Shown: positions 14,498 through 15,561 of the stretch, piece after piece
Layout of the letters: every line of letters starts with the position of its first letter
Position numbering within the stretch: the stretch's first letter is position 1
Assembly (NCBI GenBank): GCA_946612185.1
Contig: CAMOEP010000020.1
Span: forward strand, 1 to 15,561
DNA: 15,561 nucleotides
DNA from: an uncultured Ruminococcus sp.
GTDB lineage: Bacteria > Bacillota > Clostridia > Oscillospirales > Ruminococcaceae
Direction: 5' to 3'
Position numbers and translations under genes: made by a program
Notes under the pieces: generated by a model
Database searches by the model: none
Seen by the model: the letters and a program-made list of their open reading frames with translations, nothing else
What the model was told of the DNA's origin: nothing

Positions 14498-15439
14498 ATG
14501 GATCTTATCGGTGAAAGCTGTGTGGTTTGCAAAAAAGTCTTTGAGGACGGCGACGACATAGTTGTATGTCCGGACTGCGGCTCGCCCCATCACAGAGCGT
14601 GCTATAAGGAGATCGGACACTGCGGCAATCAGGAGCTTCACAGTCAGGGCGGTGTATGGCAGAGAAAACTCCCAAAAACTCCCCTGCGTATGCCTACTGA
14701 TGATACCGTCTGTCCTGTATGCAGGTCATCTAACAAAAGCGGCGCTGATGTTTGCTCACACTGCGGCGCCAGACTTCTTACGGATAAGCCGGTCAATAAT
14801 ATGGAAGGCACTTCCGCACAATACCTGGGCTTCGACCCTGACGAGGATATGGGCGGCGCTACCCTGAAGGAAGTATCCGATTTCGTGGCGGTGAATACCA
14901 TATACTATATCCCCATATTCAAACGCATCAAGGACTACGGTATGAAGGTATCACTGAATATAAGCTGCTTTCTTTTCCCGCCGCTGTACTTCGCAAACCG
15001 CCGTATGTGGCTATGGACTATCATTTCATCGCTGATAATGGTGGTGCTGGCACTTCCTGCGGCGATAAGTATGCTGGTAGGCGACGCTCTGGAAAACGGG
15101 GCTAATATATTCAGCATCTCCCTTGCGGAATACGTCTACGCAAACCGCACATTCCTAGGCGGGCTGACGAAGGTATTCAACGCTGTTGACGTGGTGATAA
15201 GAACGGCGTTCTGCCTTTTCGGTAACTATCTGTACTTCCGGTTCGCTCTGCGCCAGCTAAGGAGAATGAAGAAGGGCAGACGTATAGGCGCTCCCCCCAG
15301 TGAAGTTATATCAGCCGCCGGCGGAGTAAGACCTTTGAATATGCTGCTGAGTTTCCTTCTTCTCGGTGTTATGAGCATTGCAGGAATGTACGGCAGTATC
15401 ATATTCATCGAACTTTTAAGGCTGATGTTTACGGCTTAA
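14498..15439 (+). CDS. Membrane protein with RING-like zinc domain
   Basis: A 313-aa protein of unknown function. The N-terminal domain has C8-x2-C11, C24-x2-C27, H32-x2-C35 and H41-C42 with CPDCGSPHHRACY. This is a cross-brace pattern like bacterial RING-type (Prok-RING) domains. A zinc ribbon follows (C72-x2-C75, C86-x2-C89). An acidic linker (about 100-125) leads to hydrophobic segments near 152-168, 172-194, 228-250 and 282-307, so the C-terminal half is in the membrane and the zinc domains are presumably cytosolic. Between segments lies a basic stretch (LRRMKKGRRIG). The C-terminal half recalls DUF2628-like membrane proteins, unverified. The start is 3 nt after the previous stop, with AGAGG before it, and this is the last gene of the operon. 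The RING-like fold may only bind protein; ubiquitin-like transfer is not implied. Confidence 0.85.
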   Translation: MDLIGESCVVCKKVFEDGDDIVVCPDCGSPHHRACYKEIGHCGNQELHSQGGVWQRKLPKTPLRMPTDDTVCPVCRSSNKSGADVCSHCGARLLTDKPVNNMEGTSAQYLGFDPDEDMGGATLKEVSDFVAVNTIYYIPIFKRIKDYGMKVSLNISCFLFPPLYFANRRMWLWTIISSLIMVVLALPAAISMLVGDALENGANIFSISLAEYVYANRTFLGGLTKVFNAVDVVIRTAFCLFGNYLYFRFALRQLRRMKKGRRIGAPPSEVISAAGGVRPLNMLLSFLLLGVMSIAGMYGSIIFIELLRLMFTA

Positions 15440-15440
15440 A

Positions 15441-15452
15441 GCGTGTTGACAC
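15441..15452. repeat. 12-bp repeat, copy 1 (also palindromic)
   Basis: GCGTGTTGACAC, directly after the last stop codon. With the next two bases it forms a palindrome, GCGTGT-TG-ACACGC. The same 12 bp recur at 15514-15525. Confidence 0.6.
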
Positions 15453-15461
15453 GCCATAAAA

Positions 15462-15503
15462 AATCCCCTGGTATGCACTGACAAAGTGCCATACCAGGGG
15501 ATT
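15462..15503. terminator. Hairpin at end of operon, probable bidirectional terminator
   Basis: A 14-bp perfect stem (AATCCCCTGGTATG at 15462-15475 against 15490-15503), extended by 3 bp beyond one bulged C, with a 7-nt loop. The T run is better on the minus strand (six T) than on plus (ATTATTCATT). It probably ends the plus operon and perhaps a convergent gene to the right. The sequence resembles the hairpin at 17-94. Confidence 0.65.
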
Positions 15504-15513
15504 ATTCATTAGG

Positions 15514-15525
15514 GCGTGTTGACAC
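15514..15525. repeat. 12-bp repeat, copy 2
   Basis: GCGTGTTGACAC preceded by AGG, 73 bp from copy 1. The pair brackets the terminator-like hairpin. It could be the edge of a mobile element that continues outside the window, but no transposase is visible. Confidence 0.5.
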
Positions 15526-15561
15526 TATAATAATGCGCAGATTTTTGAGCAGAATTTCTAC

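Noticed and set aside
1..15561. CRISPR array, tRNA or rRNA genes, transposase or phage structural genes
   Set aside because: No regularly spaced repeats, tRNA-like cloverleaf, rRNA stretch or transposase motif could be found by reading both strands.

Overview
The window most likely comes from the chromosome of a fibre-degrading Ruminococcus-type member of the Clostridia. The main reason is two secreted glycoside hydrolases (GH5 and GH74), each ending in a dockerin with paired calcium-binding repeats, the part that plugs enzymes into a cellulosome. Other support comes from Gram-positive gene order (a yaaO-holB-ricT series as in Bacillus subtilis), strong AGGAGG-like ribosome binding sites, near-consensus sigma-A promoters with 17-bp spacers, and LexA boxes of the Firmicutes type. 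The genus is an inference; nothing in the window fixes the species.

Left part, minus strand (1-7400): a GH5 cellulase-like enzyme with dockerin (180-1997), uvrC (2145-3968) preceded in the same operon by a lipoprotein (3975-4565), and a GH74 xyloglucanase-like enzyme with dockerin (4702-7377). Each of these three transcription units has a recognisable promoter. uvrC and the GH74 gene end in clean rho-independent terminators, and hairpins lie downstream of the GH5 gene. The two enzymes would act together on cellulose and xyloglucan at the cell surface.

Middle, minus strand (7668-9391): a housekeeping operon rsmD-coaD-coiled-coil protein (16S rRNA methylation, coenzyme A synthesis, unknown). 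It has its own promoter and a terminator hairpin downstream.

Right part, plus strand (9558-15439): eight closely packed genes read from one visible promoter. They are a 76-residue protein of unknown function, a sigma-region-4-like DNA-binding protein (TTG start), a YaaO-type PLP decarboxylase, holB (clamp-loader delta prime), ricT, queH, a YbaK/EbsC-type deacylase, and a membrane protein with a RING-like zinc domain. The promoter carries two identical LexA (SOS) boxes, one inside the -35/-10 spacer and one just after the start of transcription. The first genes, and perhaps the whole run including holB, should therefore respond to DNA damage. This SOS-controlled small regulatory pair is the most interesting signal in the window.

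Both ends of the window carry hairpins of similar design (an A-rich flank, CCCCTG, TATG, loop and complement). The right one lies between two copies of a 12-bp repeat. No tRNA, rRNA, CRISPR array or transposase gene was seen.
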